This document shows positions 8,147 through 17,583 of a stretch of 58,156 nucleotides of DNA, in pieces. Within the stretch, counting starts at the first letter, position 1. Each line of letters opens with the position of its first letter. The position numbers and the translations under genes are program-made. The notes under the pieces are model-generated. The model was not told where the DNA came from. It saw nothing but the letters and a program-made list of their open reading frames with translations, and made no database searches. The stretch is taken from NCBI GenBank assembly GCA_020697295.1, contig JAJFBF010000028.1, positions 1 to 58,156 on the forward strand, in the 5' to 3' direction. The DNA comes from Moraxellaceae bacterium. GTDB taxonomy: Bacteria > Pseudomonadota > Gammaproteobacteria > Pseudomonadales > Moraxellaceae.

Positions 8147-9583
8147 GTGAGAACCATCATTGCTGTTGCGGCATTGGGGATGCTGCTTGCCCTTCCGGCG
8201 GCCCAGGCCGAGGACCTTTTTACCGACGCCCTGCCCGCGCCAGCGGAGGTTGTGGCTACGGCGCCAGAGGTGGAGGCCACTGCCGCTGTGGCGGCCGCCG
8301 GGCAGACGGTGACCGTGACCACGGTCACCACCACGACCACGACAACGAACGCACCCGCGGCGGCCACAGCGCCTGAAAAGCCCGCGCTCGACTCCGGCAA
8401 CACCGCCTGGATGCTGGCGGCCACCGCGCTCGTATTGATGATGACGATTCCGGGAGTCGCGCTTTTTTATGGCGGCATGGTGCGCAAGAAAAACGTGCTC
8501 GCCACCATGATGCAGTCCTTCGCCATCGCCGCGCTGGTGACGGTATTGTGGATGGTGGCGGGCTACTCGCTGGCGTTCTCGGAAGGCTCGCCCTGGGTCG
8601 GCAGTCTCGACAAGATGTTCCTGGAAGGCGTGGGCGTGACGTCGATGACCGGCACGATTCCGGAAACCGTGTTCATGATGTTCCAGCTGACCTTCGCCAT
8701 CATCACGCCCGCGCTGATCGCGGGGGCCTTCGCCGAGCGCATGAAATTCTCGGCGATGATGATCTTCATGGCGCTGTGGAGCCTGCTGGTCTATGCCCCG
8801 GTCACGCACTGGGTGTGGGCGGCCGATGGCTGGCTCTTCAATTCCTCGCCCGCCATCCTCGATTACGCGGGCGGGACCGTGGTGCACGTCAATGCCGGCA
8901 TCGCCGGCCTGGTTTGCGCCTTTGTGCTCGGCAAACGCGTCGGCTTCGGGCGCGAGGCCATGCCGCCGCACAATCTCGCGCTCACGCTGACCGGCGCCTC
9001 CTTGCTGTGGGTGGGCTGGTTCGGCTTCAACGCCGGCTCCGCCCTGGCCGCCGACGGCCGCGCCGGCATGGCCATGGCCGCCACGCAGATCGCCACCGGC
9101 GCCGCGGCACTGGCCTGGATGCTCGCCGAATGGATTCGCAAGGGCTCGCCCTCCGTGCTCGGCCTGACCACCGGGGCGGTCTCGGGACTCGTGGCGATCA
9201 CGCCTGCCGCGGGCTTTGTCGATCCCAAGGGCGCCCTTGTCATCGGACTCATTGCCGGCGTCCTCTGCTATTGGGGGGCTACCGGCCTCAAGCGTCTGCT
9301 GGGCGCGGACGATTCCCTGGACGCCTTTGGCGTGCATGGTGTCGGCGGTATCGTGGGTGCGGTGCTGACGGGCTTTTTCGTGAGCAAGGAAATCGCCGGC
9401 GTCGAGCCGGGCCTGGCCCAGGTCATGACCCAGCTGACGGGGGTGGGCGCCACCGTCGTCTATTCCGCCACGGTCACCTTCATCATCCTGATCGCCATTG
9501 ACCTGGCCTTCGGCCTGCGCGTGCCGGAGGACGACGAGCGTCTCGGCCTTGACCTGAGCCTGCACCGCGAGCGCGTGGAGTGA
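8147..9583 (+). CDS. amtB: Ammonium transporter AmtB (copy 2)
   Basis: Second Amt/MEP/Rh channel, 478 residues. Signal peptide (VRTIIAVAALGMLLALPAAQA), then an Ala/Val/Thr-rich periplasmic linker with a run of seven Thr, then 11 membrane segments. Pore residues are conserved: 'DYAGGTVVHVNAGIAGL' and 'DAFGVHGVGG'. GTG 8147 is chosen for its SD (GGAG, six bases upstream) and signal peptide; TTG 8120 is a longer alternative. An ATG overlapping the start in another frame is followed at once by TGA. The loops between helices are shorter than in copy 1, so affinity or interaction with PII may differ. Confidence 0.94.
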   Translation: MRTIIAVAALGMLLALPAAQAEDLFTDALPAPAEVVATAPEVEATAAVAAAGQTVTVTTVTTTTTTTNAPAAATAPEKPALDSGNTAWMLAATALVLMMTIPGVALFYGGMVRKKNVLATMMQSFAIAALVTVLWMVAGYSLAFSEGSPWVGSLDKMFLEGVGVTSMTGTIPETVFMMFQLTFAIITPALIAGAFAERMKFSAMMIFMALWSLLVYAPVTHWVWAADGWLFNSSPAILDYAGGTVVHVNAGIAGLVCAFVLGKRVGFGREAMPPHNLALTLTGASLLWVGWFGFNAGSALAADGRAGMAMAATQIATGAAALAWMLAEWIRKGSPSVLGLTTGAVSGLVAITPAAGFVDPKGALVIGLIAGVLCYWGATGLKRLLGADDSLDAFGVHGVGGIVGAVLTGFFVSKEIAGVEPGLAQVMTQLTGVGATVVYSATVTFIILIAIDLAFGLRVPEDDERLGLDLSLHRERVE

Positions 9584-9699
9584 GTCGGGCCGGGGCGTGG
9601 CCGGGAGCTCCGCTTTTACGACCCGGCGACGCGGAAACGACCAATGGCGGGCGGGCTTTGGCTTGGTAATCACCGGGGGCGCCGGTATCATCGGCAGCC

Positions 9700-10581
9700 A
9701 TGAAGACACCGCAGACGCTGCTCCGGCAGATACTGAAACAGGGACGTGACCTCCTGCCCGAGGGCCTGACCGGCTCGCCGGCAGGCGAAGGTGACCAGGA
9801 ATACTCCATCGACGAGCTGGCGCGCGTGGCGGGAACCACCGTGCGCAACGTACGCGCCTACCAGGACCGCGGCCTGTTGCCGCCGCCCGAGCGCCGCGGC
9901 CGGGCCGGCATCTATCGGCAGGGCCACCTGTCGCGGCTCAACGTGATCAACCAGCTCCTCGAGCGCGGCTTCACCATTGCCAACATCAAGGAACTGCTGG
10001 AGGCCTGGGAGTCCGGACAGGATCTCGACCACGTGCTGGGCCTCGATTCCGTGCTGGCCGGCACCTGGACCGAGGAAATCCCGGTCTATATGGACCCGGA
10101 CGAGCTGGCCGCCATGTTCAGCCGTGACATCAACGAGGACGTGCTGCGTACCGCCCTCGAGGTCGGCCTGTTCGAGGTCGATGGCGACCGCATCAAGATT
10201 CCCAGCCCGCGCATGCTTAATGCCGGCCTCGAGCTCTACAACGCCGGCATCCCCCTGGGCGCACTCCTGCGCGAGATGGAAGTCGTGCGCGTCGACGTGG
10301 ACCGCCTTACGCGCAGCTTCGTCCAGCTCGTGGTCAACCACCTGGTCGAGCCCATCACCGCCGAGCACCTGCCCCGGCCCGAGGAAATCGCCCGCCTGGC
10401 CGAGATCATCCAGCGCCTGCGGCCCCTGGCCGAGAGCGTCACCAACGCCGAGATGGCGCGTGGCATCCGCAAGCACGCCAATGCCTTCCTGGGCTCCAAG
10501 TTCCGCGAGATCCTCAAGCGCTACGACGCCGACGCCCTGCGCAAGGCGGCCGGCAGCGGCTTCGGCAAGCCCGGGGCCTGA
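9700..10581 (+). CDS. MerR-family transcriptional regulator
   Basis: 293-residue regulator. A MerR winged-helix domain lies at about residues 33-105 ('YSIDELARVAGTTVRNVRAYQDRGLLPPPERRG' region, then 'IYRQGHLSRLNVINQLLERGFTIANIKELL'), after a 30-residue N-terminal arm. The C-terminal 190 residues are helical with no Cys cluster, so a metal sensor is unlikely. The family type resembles long MerR regulators that bind organic ligands. It is monocistronic between amtB2 and the PhoU/Pit pair. The target is unknown. Confidence 0.85.
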   Translation: MKTPQTLLRQILKQGRDLLPEGLTGSPAGEGDQEYSIDELARVAGTTVRNVRAYQDRGLLPPPERRGRAGIYRQGHLSRLNVINQLLERGFTIANIKELLEAWESGQDLDHVLGLDSVLAGTWTEEIPVYMDPDELAAMFSRDINEDVLRTALEVGLFEVDGDRIKIPSPRMLNAGLELYNAGIPLGALLREMEVVRVDVDRLTRSFVQLVVNHLVEPITAEHLPRPEEIARLAEIIQRLRPLAESVTNAEMARGIRKHANAFLGSKFREILKRYDADALRKAAGSGFGKPGA

Positions 10582-10710
10582 GGCCGCCGGCGGCGCCCGG
10601 CTGGCCGTGCAGTGGTGAGGCCCGGGCGATTGCCGGTCATCGGCGAGGGCAGGCAATCGCCCGGGTCAAGGGGGATAGGTCAGCTTCGCGCGATTGTGTC
10701 AATGTCGTTA

Positions 10711-10733
10711 CAGTCATCCTACAGTGCTAGACT
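10711..10733 (+). promoter_or_regulatory. Possible Pho box and -10 upstream of PhoU-like/pit
   Basis: CAGTCAT-CCTA-CAGTGCT resembles two 7-base PhoB half-sites (CTGTCAT) with a 4-base spacer; the second is poor. The 11-base phase continues upstream (GTTACAG). It overlaps an extended -10 (TGCTAGACT). The match is suggestive only. Confidence 0.35.
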
Positions 10734-10767
10734 TCCCGCCCCCGGAAACCCCCATAGGATGACTGCA

Positions 10768-11406
10768 ATGCTTGGCCGTTTCATGCCCAAGGAAGTCAAG
10801 TTCTTCGACCTCTTCAATGCCCATGCCAAGGAAATCGTCCGTGGTGCCGATGCCCTCGTGGCCCTGATGGCGGCGCTCAACCGCCGTGTGGAAGAGGCGG
10901 TCGCCATCGCCGACACCATCGATGCCATCGAGTCGCGCGCCGACAAGATCACGCACGAAACCGTTTCCCTGCTGCACTCCACCTTTATCACCCCGCTCGA
11001 CCGGGACGAGATCCACCGCCTGATCTCCACCATGGACGACGTGCTCGACACCATCCAGGACGCGGCCCAGACCGTGTCCATGTACGACATCCGCCGCGCG
11101 ACCCCGGAGGCGATCCGCCTGGCGGAGATCATCCGCGCCTGCGCCGAGAAGGTGTCCACTGCCGTCGGCCTGCTCTCCGACATGGACAACGGTCCCGCCA
11201 TCCTGGCCGCCGCCCGCGACCTTGACCGCCTTGAAGACGAGGCCGACGTGGTGCTGCGCGAAGCCATGTCCCGCCTCTTCCGCGAGGAGAGCGATGTGCG
11301 CGAGCTGATCAAGATGAAGGCCATCTACGAGCTGCTGGAAACCGTCACCGACCATTGCGACGATGTCGGCAACCTTCTCGAGGCCATTGTCCTCGAGAAC
11401 TCCTGA
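10768..11406 (+). CDS. PhoU-like DUF47 protein (TIGR00153 family)
   Basis: 212-residue all-helical protein of the DUF47 family, usually encoded just before a Pit phosphate transporter and thought to regulate it. Features: 'MPKEVKFFDLFNAHAKEIV' N-terminus, repeated E/D-rich helices ('DAIESRADKITHETV' and 'LEDEADVVLREAM') that form PhoU-like metal-binding bundles, and a terminal 'VTDHCDDVGNLLEAIVLENS'. ATG 10768 is preceded by AGGAT; ATG 10759 is an alternative. It is 16 bases upstream of pit and clearly co-transcribed with it. Confidence 0.9.
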   Translation: MLGRFMPKEVKFFDLFNAHAKEIVRGADALVALMAALNRRVEEAVAIADTIDAIESRADKITHETVSLLHSTFITPLDRDEIHRLISTMDDVLDTIQDAAQTVSMYDIRRATPEAIRLAEIIRACAEKVSTAVGLLSDMDNGPAILAAARDLDRLEDEADVVLREAMSRLFREESDVRELIKMKAIYELLETVTDHCDDVGNLLEAIVLENS

Positions 11407-11422
11407 TCCGGGGGACTGACGC

Positions 11423-12460
11423 ATGGATACAGTCACCATGACCTTCGGGGTCGTGCTGTTCCTGGTGTTCCTGGCCCTGGCCTTTGACTTCATGAACGGC
11501 TTCCACGACGCCGCGAACTCCATCGCCACCGTGGTCTCCACGGGCGTGCTGAAGCCGCAGCATGCCGTGGCCTTTGCCGCCTTTTTCAACTTCGTGGCCT
11601 TCTTCGTCTTCCCGCTCAAGGTGGCGGCGATGATCGGCAAGGGCACCATCGACCCGTCCATCATCGACCATTACGTGATCTTCGGGGCGCTGGTGGGCGC
11701 GATCAGCTGGAACATCATCACCTGGTACTACGGCCTGCCGTCGAGCTCCTCGCACGCGCTGATCGGCGGCCTCGTGGGCGCCGCGGTGGCCAAGGCCGGC
11801 TCCGGCTCGCTGCTGTGGTCGGGCCTGGGCAAGACCCTGGCCTTCATCCTGATCTCGCCGATGATGGGTTTCCTGCTCGGGTCGATACTGATGCTGGTGG
11901 TGGGCTGGATATTCTTCCGCTTCAGCCAGCGCCGGGTGGACAAGTACTTCCGGCGCGCGCAGCTGGTCTCGGCGGCGCTCTACAGCCTGGGCCACGGCGG
12001 CAATGACGCACAGAAGACCGCCGGCATCATCTGGATGCTGCTGATGGCCGCCACGCTCTCCAGCCCGGGCATGCTGCCGCACTGGATGGAGGCGCACCCG
12101 GACCACCTGCCGAGCTGGATCGTGATCGCCTGCTACGTCACCATCAGTCTTGGCACCATGTTTGGCGGCTGGCGCATCGTGAAGACCATGGGCCAGAAGA
12201 TCACCAAGCTCAAGCCGGTCGGTGGCTTCTGCGCCGAAACCGGCGGCGCCATGACGCTCTTCCTGGCCACGGCGATGGGCGTGCCGGTGTCGACCACCCA
12301 CACCATCACCGGCGCCATCGTCGGCGTGGGCGCCACGCGCCGCGTCTCGGCCGTGCGCTGGGGCATTGCCGGCGGCATTGTCTGGGCCTGGGTCCTGACC
12401 ATTCCGGCGAGCGCCCTCATGGCCGCGCTGGCGTGGGCGATCGGGACGCGCTTCCTGTAA
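11423..12460 (+). CDS. pit: Low-affinity inorganic phosphate transporter, PiT family
   Basis: 345-residue inner-membrane permease that imports metal-phosphate complexes with protons. It carries the two inverted family signatures, 'GFHDAANSIATVV' near residue 28 and 'GHGGNDAQKTAGI' near residue 192, plus 'STTHTITGAIVG' and about 10 membrane helices. SD GGGGGA precedes ATG 11423. A strong hairpin terminator follows at 12491. Operon with the DUF47 gene. Confidence 0.93.
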   Translation: MDTVTMTFGVVLFLVFLALAFDFMNGFHDAANSIATVVSTGVLKPQHAVAFAAFFNFVAFFVFPLKVAAMIGKGTIDPSIIDHYVIFGALVGAISWNIITWYYGLPSSSSHALIGGLVGAAVAKAGSGSLLWSGLGKTLAFILISPMMGFLLGSILMLVVGWIFFRFSQRRVDKYFRRAQLVSAALYSLGHGGNDAQKTAGIIWMLLMAATLSSPGMLPHWMEAHPDHLPSWIVIACYVTISLGTMFGGWRIVKTMGQKITKLKPVGGFCAETGGAMTLFLATAMGVPVSTTHTITGAIVGVGATRRVSAVRWGIAGGIVWAWVLTIPASALMAALAWAIGTRFL

Positions 12461-12490
12461 CGCGCGATCCGCATCGCGGGGGCCTGCCCC

Positions 12491-12524
12491 ATGCAAAAGG
12501 CCACCTCCGGGTGGCCTTTTGCAT
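12491..12524. terminator. Terminator after pit (symmetrical)
   Basis: ATGCAAAAGGCCACC / GGTGGCCTTTTGCAT, a 15-bp perfect stem with a TCCG loop. The stem itself supplies A and T tracts on both strands. Confidence 0.85.
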
Positions 12525-12843
12525 GGCGGTGCGGAGGGAGGGCGGCGGGCCTTTTCCTGGTTTCTTTCTGGCAGCAATGGGCTCCTCTGCCAGTTGGGCG
12601 TCTGAAGGGGCTGCCCCTGCCTCCCGCAGGAGCAACCCCTCCAGCCACCCGCCATTTGCCGCAGTGCCCGGGCTGAAGCGTTGGGGGGTGGCTGTCGGCT
12701 TCGCCTCAGGCGGCCGGGGGTGAGGGCGTCGGTTTTGCCTTACCCAAGCCCAAGCCCAAGCCGCAACCGCAGGAGCGGGTTGAATCGTCTGGGGTTTGTA
12801 ATTGATCGAGCGGTCCGGCGCTGGATTGGCGTAGGCTTCCCGC
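12525..12843. other. Gene-free spacer before the DnaQ/GIY-YIG fusion
   Basis: 319 bases with no supported gene. It contains three tandem CCCAAG hexamers (about 12744-12761) and GC-rich filler. No clear promoter was recognised. Confidence 0.6.
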
Positions 12844-14301
12844 ATGCTGAATTTCCTGCCCCTGCCCGCCGTCATCGTCGACCTCGAAACCACCGGCGGC
12901 CGCGCCGCCTGGGACCGCATCACCGAAATCGGCCTGATCGAGATCGATGCCGACGGCGCCGTGCGCGAATGGTCCTCCCTGGTCAATCCCGGCGTCGGCA
13001 TTCCCGCCACCATCCAGACGCTGACCGGCATCACGAACGAGATGGTGGCGAGTGCGCCGCGCTTCGAGGAGCTGGCCGCGGCGCTGCATGCGCGCCTGGC
13101 CGGACGGCTGTTCATCGCCCACAACGCCCGTTTTGATTACGGCTTCCTGCGCAACGAGTTCGGCCGCTGCGGCCTGCGCTTTTCCACGCGTCCGCTCGAC
13201 ACCGTGCGCCTGTCGCGCATGCTCTATCCGGATGCGCCCGGACACAGTCTCGATGCCATCATCGAGCGCCACGGCCTGGTCATCGGGCAGCGCCACCGCG
13301 CCCTGGGCGATGCCCGCGCCGTAGCGGCCTTCCTCGGCTGCGCAGAGGCGGAGTGCGGGGGCGAGCGCCTGGCGGCGGTGCTGGCGGAACTGCGCAAGCG
13401 ACCCTCCCTGCCGCCCTATCTCGAGGACAACTTCGACGCCTTGCCGGAAACGCCGGGCGTCTATTTCTTCTATGGCGAAGCCGACGCCCTGCTTTATGTG
13501 GGCAAGAGCAAGAACCTGCAGGCGCGCGTGCCCGTGCATTTTGCCGGCAGCGACACCAGCACCCGCGCCCTGCGTCTCGCGCAGCAAGTGCGTCGCGTCG
13601 AGTGGGAGGAGACCGCGGGTGAACTTTCCGCACTGCTGCGCGAGGCGCGCCTGGTCAAGGAACGACAGCCGCTGTTCAACCGGCGGCTGCGACGTGAATC
13701 CCGGCTGTGCTCGTTGCGGCTGGCGGAGGATGGCGAGGGACTGCTGCGTCCCGAGGTGGTGTTTGCCGCCGGCATGAAGGGCGTGCCGCCGCGCCTGTTC
13801 GGCCTCTTTGCCTCGCCGGCGGCCATCAAGCAGAAATTGCGCGAGATCGCCGCCGAGCACCGCCTTTGCCTGTACGCGACCGGCCTCGAGAAGCGCAGCA
13901 GGCGCCCCTGTTCCGCGCGTCAGCTCCAGCGCTGCGCCGGGCATTGTGCCGGCATCGAAAGCACCGCCGAGCACAACGCGCGCTTTTCCGAAGCGCTACA
14001 GGCGCTGGCGCTGCGGGTCTGGCCCTGGCAGGGGCCGGTGGGCGTGGTGGAAGAGTGTGCGGAAAACGGTCACCGCGAAATCCAGGTCGTGGACAACTGG
14101 TGCTGGCTCGGCAGCGCGCATGGCGAGGACGAGTTGCAGGCCATCCTGGCGGCGCCACCGCAAGCGGTCTTTGATCGCGACACCTACAGCCTGCTGGTGA
14201 GCGTACTGTTCGGACGGCAACCGCTGCCTGTCCTGCCGTTGCGCTATCCGGAGCCCGGCATGCGCGGGGAAGCACCCGGCCTGCCGGAAAAACGGGAGTG
14301 A
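12844..14301 (+). CDS. DnaQ-like 3'-5' exonuclease fused to a UvrC/Cho-type GIY-YIG endonuclease
   Basis: 485-residue two-domain nuclease. The N-terminal DEDDh exonuclease shows Asp13/Glu15 in IVDLETTG, Asp98 in 'AHNARFDYGFL', and His151/Asp156 in 'HRALGDAR'. The GIY-YIG domain at about 203-290 has 'PGVYFFYG' and 'LLYVGKSKNLQARV', as in the UvrC N-terminus and Cho. The remaining C-terminal part has a Cys cluster (PCSARQLQRCAGHC). This fused architecture is known in proteobacteria and actinobacteria and is presumed to act in DNA repair, perhaps incising and then resecting damaged strands. The UvrB-binding and C-terminal nuclease domains of full UvrC are absent. The gene stands alone. Confidence 0.88.
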   Translation: MLNFLPLPAVIVDLETTGGRAAWDRITEIGLIEIDADGAVREWSSLVNPGVGIPATIQTLTGITNEMVASAPRFEELAAALHARLAGRLFIAHNARFDYGFLRNEFGRCGLRFSTRPLDTVRLSRMLYPDAPGHSLDAIIERHGLVIGQRHRALGDARAVAAFLGCAEAECGGERLAAVLAELRKRPSLPPYLEDNFDALPETPGVYFFYGEADALLYVGKSKNLQARVPVHFAGSDTSTRALRLAQQVRRVEWEETAGELSALLREARLVKERQPLFNRRLRRESRLCSLRLAEDGEGLLRPEVVFAAGMKGVPPRLFGLFASPAAIKQKLREIAAEHRLCLYATGLEKRSRRPCSARQLQRCAGHCAGIESTAEHNARFSEALQALALRVWPWQGPVGVVEECAENGHREIQVVDNWCWLGSAHGEDELQAILAAPPQAVFDRDTYSLLVSVLFGRQPLPVLPLRYPEPGMRGEAPGLPEKRE

Positions 14302-14490
14302 CCGCGGCGTAAGGCAGGGCCGCAACGGATGGCGGCGGCCCCTGCCCAAAAGCCCGGCCGCGCCAGCGGCGGTGTCCGGCAAGACCGGTGCCGCGCCTTG
14401 GCCTTTTGCCGCCATCAGCAAGTTCATTCAGGGCAGGGACTGCCCCGGGACCGCGAAACAATCCCTCTACAGGGCAGGCCTGTCCCGCTC

Positions 14491-14517
14491 CCGTGAATGA
14501 CTAGAGTTCATTCACGG
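14491..14517. promoter_or_regulatory. Operator-like palindrome before the esterase gene
   Basis: CCGTGAATGA-CTAGAGT-TCATTCACGG has 10-bp perfect arms and overlaps a possible -10 (TAGAGT), 18 bases before the start codon. The size and spacing suit a TetR-type repressor. No regulator gene is adjacent. Confidence 0.6.
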
Positions 14518-14534
14518 GGTCACGCGGAGACAGG

Positions 14535-15497
14535 ATGAGCACGCGCATACAGGTGGCCGGACGAGGCCCCAGCCTTCGCAGCCGTTTGCTGGAGCTGTAT
14601 CTGCGTGCCAGCGGACGCAAGCACCAGGATCACCTGCTGCGCCAGCGCATTGCCCACGGCCGCCAGCCGGACCATGCGAGGCCGCCGCTGCACCTATACC
14701 TGCGCCACCGGATCGAGAAGCGCGAGGTGTTCGGCTCCACGGTCTGGACCTTGGGGCCGGCAGACCACCCCGCGCCGCTGCATGTGCTGTTCCTGCACGG
14801 CGGTGCCTATGTAAACGGCCTGATCGGGAAATACTGGCGCTTCCTGGCCGGTCTCGTCGATGAATTGCACTGCACCTTCGTCGTGCCCGAGTACCCCCTG
14901 GCGCCCCGGCATCATGCCGACGAGGTCCACTCTCTCGTGCTTACGCTGTATCGCGAACTCGGCGCCGCCTGCCACGGCCACGGCCTGGTGGTCATGGGCG
15001 CTTCCTCGGGCGGCGGCATTGCGCTGGCGCTGGCGCAGCAATTGCGCGCGCACGGGATACCGGAGCCGGCGCGGCTCATCCTGGTGTCGCCCTGGCTGGA
15101 TGTGAGCATGAGCAATCCGGCGCTGGTGGCTGCCGACCGGCGTGATCCCATGCTCGACCTGGACGGCCTGCGCGATGCCGGGCGACTGTATGCCGGCGAG
15201 CGCGGCGTCACCGATCCGCTGGTGAGCCCGATCTACGGAGCCCTGGCGGGACTGCCCCCGCTCACCCTGCTCATCGGCACGCATGATGTGCTGCTGCCTG
15301 ACGTGCGCCGCTTCCGCGACCTCGCCACGGCCGCCGGCGCCGACCTCGACTACTTTGAATACCCGGGCATGGTGCACGAGTGGACGCTGCTGCGCCTGCC
15401 CGAGGCCCGTGCGGCGCGGCAGGTCATTCGCCAGGCGCTGGCCGCGGCGCTGCCAGGGGCCGGGGTATCGCCCCACCGCAGCGGGAAGGACGCCTGA
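14535..15497 (+). CDS. Alpha/beta hydrolase, hormone-sensitive-lipase type esterase
   Basis: 320-residue carboxylester hydrolase. The HSL-family oxyanion motif HGGAY is near residue 95, the nucleophile elbow is 'GASSGGG' (about 158), the acid is in 'GTHDVLLPD' (about 255) and the catalytic His is in 'GMVHEW'. No signal peptide, so probably cytoplasmic. SD AGACAGG precedes ATG 14535. A perfect palindrome overlaps its presumed promoter, suggesting repression released by an inducer, perhaps its ester substrate. Substrate unknown. Confidence 0.88.
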   Translation: MSTRIQVAGRGPSLRSRLLELYLRASGRKHQDHLLRQRIAHGRQPDHARPPLHLYLRHRIEKREVFGSTVWTLGPADHPAPLHVLFLHGGAYVNGLIGKYWRFLAGLVDELHCTFVVPEYPLAPRHHADEVHSLVLTLYRELGAACHGHGLVVMGASSGGGIALALAQQLRAHGIPEPARLILVSPWLDVSMSNPALVAADRRDPMLDLDGLRDAGRLYAGERGVTDPLVSPIYGALAGLPPLTLLIGTHDVLLPDVRRFRDLATAAGADLDYFEYPGMVHEWTLLRLPEARAARQVIRQALAAALPGAGVSPHRSGKDA

Positions 15498-15632
15498 CTC
15501 CCCTGATTAGAGGAGCTAATCGCGGATAGGTTGCGTTGGCAGCGAAATGCGGGCCGTGGTGTCATGGAGCCATCATTTTGACCGCCAGGACAGGCTCGCC
15601 ATGGATCAATTGCCCAGGGATGAGCGCGACCA

Positions 15633-17444
15633 ATGAGGCTGGCGATGGAAAGCATTCCTTCGGCATCCGGGGTCAGCGCCTTGCCCGATGCCGATGAACG
15701 TCGCAGTTACCGCTATTTCGTGCGCAGCGCGGCGATTGCCGTCTTCATGCTGGCCACCGGCTTTTCCCTGGGGGGAATGGAGACGCTGGCGCTGGCCAAC
15801 CTCGGCTTCTCCCTGGGCTTCTTCGGGCTGCTGTACTGGGGCCTGGCGGCGCCTGGCCGTCGCCGCATCGGGGTGGGCACCCATCTCACCCTGGCCTGGG
15901 GCCTGCTGGCGATTGTCTGGAACGCCAGCCTCTCCGGCGGCAACAACTCCTACGCCCTGTGGTTCCTGGCCATGCTGCCCCTGCTCAGCGCCTTCCTGGG
16001 CGGCCGGCACGCCGCCTGGAGCTGGGCCGGCATCAGCGTCCTGACCGCTTCCGGCGTATGGGCGGTGGAGCATCTGGGTCTGCGCGAGGGCGGCGGTCAG
16101 CCCCTGCCGCCCGCCATGCTGCTGTGCGCGCATGTCGTGCTGATTTTCCTGTCCACCACCTTTGCCGAGGCGGCGCGTCACGCCAATGAGCGTCATATCG
16201 AGGTGCTGGGCGAAAAGCTCGCCGCAGAGCAGCACGCCAAGCGTCTCGCGGTAACCGCGCGCCAGCTGGAGGAGCAGGCCCGCCGCGCGGCCGAGGCCGC
16301 CAGCCTGACCAAGACCGGCTTCCTGGCCACCATGAGCCACGAGATGCGCACGCCGCTCAATGCGGTGATCGGCTTCAACAACCTCCTGCTCGACATGGAC
16401 CTGGGGGCGAAGGAGCGCCAGCTCGTGGAGCTGGCGCACCAGTCCGGCGAGGCCCTGCTGCAGCTCATCAACGACATCCTGGATTTTTCCAAGATCGAGT
16501 CCGGTCATCTGGTGCTCGAGCCACTGGTGTTCGATCCGCATCTCGTGGTCAAGGGCGCCTTCGCCCTGCTCGAGCAGCAGGCGCGCGCCAAGGGTCTCGA
16601 GCTGGTCAGTGACGTGGAGGCGCCGCATGGTCTGCGCGGTGATCCGTCGCGCCTGCGCCAGATCCTGGTCAACTTGCTGGCCAATGCCGTCAAGTTTACC
16701 GACAGCGGACGCATCATCCTGCGCTGCCGCCCCCAGGCGCGCGGCGAGGCCGACACCGCCTGGCTGTGCTTCGAGGTGGAAGACAGCGGCATCGGCATCG
16801 CGCCCGAGGTGCAGCCCAACCTGTTCCGGCCCTTCACCCAGGCCGATGCCAGCACCACGCGCCGTTTTGGCGGCACCGGCCTCGGCCTCGCCATCTGTCG
16901 TGAGCTGGCCACCCTCATGGGCGGCAGCATCGGCATGAGCAGCACGCCGGGGCAGGGCTCGGTGTTCCGGGTCGAGCTGCCCTTCGCGACTGTCCCCGAG
17001 CCGGAGTGGCCGGAGCGGTACACCACCGGCGAGTGGACGCCGGTGATGGGGATGGTGCGCAGTTGCCGTGTTCTGCTCGCCGAGGACAATGCCGTGAACC
17101 AGATCATGGCGCGGGAAATGCTGAAGCGGCTGGGCTGCCAGGTGGATGTGGTGGGCAATGGCCGTGAGGCCATCGAGGCCTTGCGGCGCCTGCCCTATGA
17201 CGTGATCTTCATGGACTGCGACATGCCGGTGATGGATGGCTTTGACGCCAGTCGCGCGATTCGTCGCGAGGAAGCGGCCGGCGCCCGCATTCCGATCATT
17301 GCCATCACCGCGGCCGCGGTAGCGGGCGACCGCGAGAAATGCCTGGCCGCCGGCATGGATGATTACCTGTCAAAGCCGGTGCGCCTGGCGGACATGCGCG
17401 CCGTGCTCGAACGCTGCGTGGCGCGCGGCGATACCCCCGCCTGA
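15633..17444 (+). CDS. Membrane hybrid sensor histidine kinase/response regulator
   Basis: 603 residues. About 5-6 membrane helices in the first 190 residues with hardly any periplasmic loop, then a coiled coil, HisKA with phospho-acceptor His236 in '[17 protein letters not shown]', a HATPase_c domain with N ('NLLANAVKF'), G1 ('DSGIGI') and G2 ('GGTGLGLAI') boxes, and a C-terminal receiver domain with Asp528 in '[10 protein letters not shown]' and Lys in 'LSKPVR'. No HPt domain, so a separate phosphotransfer protein is needed. ATG 15645 (after GAGG) is an alternative start. It is closely related to three other kinases in this window (24472, 31625, 56996), most to the one at 31625. Confidence 0.92.
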   Translation: MRLAMESIPSASGVSALPDADERRSYRYFVRSAAIAVFMLATGFSLGGMETLALANLGFSLGFFGLLYWGLAAPGRRRIGVGTHLTLAWGLLAIVWNASLSGGNNSYALWFLAMLPLLSAFLGGRHAAWSWAGISVLTASGVWAVEHLGLREGGGQPLPPAMLLCAHVVLIFLSTTFAEAARHANERHIEVLGEKLAAEQHAKRLAVTARQLEEQARRAAEAASLTKTGFLATMSHEMRTPLNAVIGFNNLLLDMDLGAKERQLVELAHQSGEALLQLINDILDFSKIESGHLVLEPLVFDPHLVVKGAFALLEQQARAKGLELVSDVEAPHGLRGDPSRLRQILVNLLANAVKFTDSGRIILRCRPQARGEADTAWLCFEVEDSGIGIAPEVQPNLFRPFTQADASTTRRFGGTGLGLAICRELATLMGGSIGMSSTPGQGSVFRVELPFATVPEPEWPERYTTGEWTPVMGMVRSCRVLLAEDNAVNQIMAREMLKRLGCQVDVVGNGREAIEALRRLPYDVIFMDCDMPVMDGFDASRAIRREEAAGARIPIIAITAAAVAGDREKCLAAGMDDYLSKPVRLADMRAVLERCVARGDTPA

Positions 17445-17459
17445 AGTCCATCCCTGCAG

Positions 17460-17550
17460 GTCGGGATTCATCCCGACGGGCAAGACATAAAATGTCCTGC
17501 TGAAGCTGGCTTTTGCAGCTTGTTCCGGCCAGTCGGGATTCCTGCCGACT
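17460..17550. repeat. Two REP-like palindromes in tandem (copies 2-3)
   Basis: GTCGGGATTCATCCCGAC (17460-17477) and AGTCGGGATTCCTGCCGACT (17531-17550). Each is followed by a similar tail ending GTCCTGCTGAA, so the repeat unit is longer than the palindrome. They lie between the convergent kinase and M14 peptidase genes. Confidence 0.8.
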
Positions 17551-17583
17551 GGCAAGCGGCAAACGTCCTGCTGAAATCGACTC

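Noticed and set aside
7796-9709. Minus-strand open frame (637 codons) opposite glnK2-amtB2
   Set aside because: Same antisense effect; no recognisable motif.
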